Of a DNA stretch of 15,553 nt, positions 13,636 through 15,553 are shown piece by piece. The DNA comes from an uncultured Sanguibacteroides sp. (GTDB lineage: Bacteria > Bacteroidota > Bacteroidia > Bacteroidales > Marinifilaceae), in NCBI RefSeq assembly GCF_900543425.1, contig NZ_UQRQ01000039.1, positions 1 to 15,553 of the forward strand. The letters run 5' to 3'. The first letter of the stretch is position 1; every line of letters starts with the position of its first letter. The position numbers were made by a program, and so were the translations under genes. The notes beneath the pieces are model-generated. The model saw only the letters and a program-made list of their open reading frames with translations, did no database searches and was not told where the DNA came from.

Positions 13636-14314
13636 ATTGATTTTTTTTTAGTTGGATAAGTGAATCTATAAGTTCGGAGTTATACCGTTCCATATGCAGG
13701 ACGATTTTATCAATCCTGGAAACGAGGTAGTTGTAGGCCAGATATCCGATGATCCCGACGATTAAGCCAGCCACGGTAGTGATCATAGCGGTGTATATAC
13801 CCCTTGATAATAGGCTGATGTCGATGTTGTTGCCGGCCATGGCCATGTCATAAAATGCCTGAACCATTCCGACTACTGTTCCTAAAAATCCGATCATGGG
13901 AGCTGTACCCGCACAAGTTGCCAGGGTTGCTAATCCTTTTTCCAAGGTTGCTACCTCGTAGTTTGCCGTGTTTTCCATGGATTCACGGATTTCACCTGGA
14001 GCTTCCGTTCTTAATAAGATACCTTTTCTTATGATTTTAGCTAAGGGGGTATTTTCCGTATCACAAGCAGTTAAAGCTCCTTCTATATCTTTTTTTTGTA
14101 TTTTTTCTTGAATCTGTTGCATAAATGCCTCATCTCCCGTTCCGGTTTTTCGAATGATCCAGAATCTTTCGCAAGCGATGTAAATGGCCATAATCGATAG
14201 AATAAAGATAGGGATCATTAACCATCCCCCTTTGACGACCAATCCCCATAGGCTCATATCCATATCTGCTGCTTTTGCTACCGGAGCCGCTATTTGTAAT
14301 ATCCAATTGTTCAT
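13622..14314 (-). CDS. exbB: ExbB/TolQ/MotA family proton channel protein
   Basis: This 230-residue inner-membrane protein has three membrane segments. The first covers about 25-47 (VKGGWLMIPIFILSIMAIYI), the second about 128-153 with APMIGFLGTVVGM, and the third about 168-195 with AMITTVAGLIVGIIGY. The second and third carry the conserved Thr residues and glycine pattern of the proton path. A long cytoplasmic helical region lies between the first and second segments. The frame stays open up to a TTG at 14380, but I chose the ATG at 14314 (MNNWILQIAAPV). The upstream 22 codons look unlike the family and would overlap the promoter candidate at 14350-14381. It pairs with ExbD downstream. No TonB gene is adjacent, so TonB must come from elsewhere if this pair powers the SusC importer. 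Confidence 0.88.
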   Translation of the reverse strand: MNNWILQIAAPVAKAADMDMSLWGLVVKGGWLMIPIFILSIMAIYIACERFWIIRKTGTGDEAFMQQIQEKIQKKDIEGALTACDTENTPLAKIIRKGILLRTEAPGEIRESMENTANYEVATLEKGLATLATCAGTAPMIGFLGTVVGMVQAFYDMAMAGNNIDISLLSRGIYTAMITTVAGLIVGIIGYLAYNYLVSRIDKIVLHMERYNSELIDSLIQLKKNQSSNP

Positions 14315-14349
14315 GCACTTATTTTTTGAAATCTTTCTTAAAAGTGTTG

Positions 14350-14381
14350 CGAAGATAATGTGGTTTTCGCGAAAACACAAA
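14350..14381 (-). promoter_or_regulatory. Candidate Bacteroidetes promoter of exbB-exbD
   Basis: On the minus strand TTTG (14381-14378) is followed after exactly 20 bases by TATCTTCG (14357-14350), one mismatch from the TAnnTTTG consensus. Predicted transcription would start near 14343, about 30 bases before the ATG at 14314. This also argues against the upstream TTG start. Confidence 0.55.
14363..14376. promoter_or_regulatory. Perfect 14-base palindrome inside the exbB promoter spacer (candidate operator)
   Basis: GTTTTCGCGAAAAC reads the same on both strands and sits between the two promoter boxes, where a bound protein would block RNA polymerase. It is GC-centred in an AT-rich spacer, which makes chance less likely. 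The binding protein is unknown; the adjacent LysR-type gene is one possible candidate, though the sequence is not a classical T-N11-A LysR site. Confidence 0.55.
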
Positions 14382-14427
14382 TTCCGCTATCGAATTGTAT
14401 AGATACTTTCAAGAGAGAATAAAAATA

Positions 14428-15321
14428 TCACCAATTTTTTTTCTTATTTTTTTCACAATACTGTAAGAGCTTATTGGCATACGGGTCTAAATAGCCTTGT
14501 TTATGAATCGCGTATAATTCCCGGGAAATTTCCAAGCCTTGTATATCGATAATTTTTAGTTTTCCGGAAGCTAATTCTTCCCGAATACTGAATACGGAAA
14601 CAAGGGCGTAACAGTCCGAATGTTTCAGGTAGTGTTTGATCCCTTCGGTCGTTCCGATGCTTATTTGTTGATCCAGCTCCTCTATCCGGATATTGGATTT
14701 TGCCAGTTGCTGCTGAATGATTTTGTATGTTCCGGAACCGTTTTCCCGGAACACGAATCTTAATTGTTTTAGTTCGTCTAACGTAATCGTCTCTTTGCTT
14801 GGATGCCGGGTCGAGGTAACCAGGACGATCTCATCCTGCAGAAAAGGCATGTAATGAATGTCCGGTTCGGAAGGTGTCCCTTCGATAAAGGCTAACTGAA
14901 TATTACGATGTAGAATCTCCTGTTCGATCTGATTCGTATTTCCGCTGATCAGGTTAATCCTGATATGTGGGAAACGCTCGCGGAACGAGGCTAACATCCC
15001 CGGTAAAATATATTGTGACAATGTCGTGCTGGCACCGATAGACAGGGTACCGGAGAATTCATTTTTCATTTGATGAATACCGTATTCGATTTCCCGTTCT
15101 TTATCCAATAAATCCTCACTTTTTTCCAATAAATATTTTCCTGCCGGGGTTAATACGAAACGTCCTTTTTCCCGTTCGAAAAGGGTGACTTCCAGTTCCT
15201 TTTCCAATTCTTTTATGCTTTTGGATATGGCCGGTTGTGAAAGATGCAACTCTTCAGCCGCTTTTGTCGTGCTCGAGTGTTTAGCCGTGTGATAGAATAT
15301 CGTGAGTTTGTGGTCTAACAT
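14428..15321 (-). CDS. LysR-type transcriptional regulator
   Basis: This is a full-length regulator of 297 residues. The winged helix-turn-helix lies in residues 1-60, with the classic TTKAAEELHLSQPAISKSIK and LEKELEVTLFEREKGRFVLT. A linker helix runs to about 88, and the effector domain follows from SGTLSIGASTTLSQYILPGM, ending near residue 290. The effector domain resembles the CysB/CysK-type group that includes YeiE (ISGNTNQIEQEILHRNIQLAFIEG), but the ligand cannot be named. LysR proteins often control a divergent neighbour; the sequence to the right shows no gene before the edge at 15553. The exbB promoter lies just downstream of its 3' end. A YeiH-type transporter, a common partner of YeiE-like regulators, is in the same window but 10.9 kb away. 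Confidence 0.9.
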   Translation of the reverse strand: MLDHKLTIFYHTAKHSSTTKAAEELHLSQPAISKSIKELEKELEVTLFEREKGRFVLTPAGKYLLEKSEDLLDKEREIEYGIHQMKNEFSGTLSIGASTTLSQYILPGMLASFRERFPHIRINLISGNTNQIEQEILHRNIQLAFIEGTPSEPDIHYMPFLQDEIVLVTSTRHPSKETITLDELKQLRFVFRENGSGTYKIIQQQLAKSNIRIEELDQQISIGTTEGIKHYLKHSDCYALVSVFSIREELASGKLKIIDIQGLEISRELYAIHKQGYLDPYANKLLQYCEKNKKKNW

Positions 15322-15417
15322 AATGGATTGAATTAAATCATGTAAAGAGAGACTTTTTAACCGATTTTTTTTTACAAAATCTCCGTTTTAAGCCCTATTC
15401 CTTCCTGTTATTCGAAA

Positions 15418-15425
15418 CAAATATA
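15418..15425 (-). promoter_or_regulatory. Perfect -7 box candidate upstream of the LysR gene
   Basis: TATATTTG on the minus strand matches the Bacteroidetes -7 consensus TAnnTTTG fully, about 97-104 bases before the LysR start. No TTTG lies at the proper 19-21 base distance upstream, so only half of the promoter is supported. Confidence 0.35.
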
Positions 15426-15468
15426 ATATTTTCAAAGTATACAGCTGGTCTAACGAGAAATATTTTTA

Positions 15469-15553
15469 GATTGTAGATTAAATGGATTCAGTGATTCAGT
15501 GATTTCGGATTTTAGATTTAAAGATGGCAAGATCAGAATTGAATCATAAATCG
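15469..15553. repeat. Inverted copy of the GATT-rich repeat at the right edge
   Basis: The reverse complement of 15507-15553 aligns with 2049-2095 over about 47 bases, with roughly four differences including one missing base. It shares CGATTTATGATT, ATTCTGATCTT and TCTTTAAATCTAAAATC. The neighbouring bases on the inner side (GATTCAGTGATTCAGTGATT) resemble the AATCACCGAATCACCGAA units that follow the left copy. The element may continue past the window. Confidence 0.75.

Noticed and set aside
14315..14380. Upstream extension of ExbB to a TTG start
   Set aside because: The extra 22 residues do not fit the family and would overlap the promoter and palindrome, and a good ATG exists at 14314.

Overview
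The window looks like chromosomal DNA of a gut-type Bacteroidales; Odoribacter/Butyricimonas-like is my best guess and is inference only. Support comes from a complete SusC/SusD outer-membrane pair with DUF4843 and PKD-like lipoproteins, a Bacteroidetes-style V-type ATPase operon containing DUF2764, lipoproteins with Cys at residue 19 or 20, A-rich leaders in place of strong Shine-Dalgarno sites, and promoter-like sequences matching the Bacteroidetes form TTTG-N20-TAnnTTTG. No phage, integrase, transposase, CRISPR array, rRNA or tRNA gene was seen.

Layout. Positions 1-1658 (minus strand) hold the start of a V-type ATPase operon: subunit E, then DUF2764, then the first 21 codons of the catalytic subunit A running off the left edge. 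Positions 1659-2503 are a gene-free spacer of 845 bases. It is built from short GATT-rich repeats and includes a 67-base direct repeat that flanks a 130-base GC-rich island. Positions 2504-3541 (minus) encode a YeiH/UPF0324 membrane transporter. Positions 3542-4075 are an AT-rich leader with a promoter candidate, a short direct repeat and a hairpin. They precede a four-gene plus-strand operon (4076-11584): SusC-type TonB-dependent transporter, SusD-type lipoprotein, DUF4843 lipoprotein and PKD-like/propeller lipoprotein. A hairpin at 11626-11653 ends this operon and the convergent minus-strand pair coding for an outer-membrane beta-barrel protein and a DUF4136 lipoprotein (11689-13007). Further right on the minus strand are ExbD and ExbB (13166-14314), with a promoter candidate that contains a perfect 14-base palindrome. 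A LysR-type regulator (14428-15321) follows, then another copy of the GATT-rich repeat at the right edge.

How the parts may work together. SusC and SusD would form a lidded importer in the outer membrane. The two extra lipoproteins would be surface or periplasmic partners that bind the ligand. Energy would come from an ExbB-ExbD-TonB motor, and an ExbB-ExbD pair lies 1.6 kb beyond the Sus operon, although no TonB gene is present. SusC carries an N-terminal STN signalling domain, yet no sigma or anti-sigma gene lies beside it. No glycoside hydrolase, lyase or peptidase accompanies the operon, so its substrate cannot be read from this window. That operon is the best candidate here for an uncharacterised system. 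The repeat family, which abuts or overlaps several stop codons, is the most distinctive non-coding signal.
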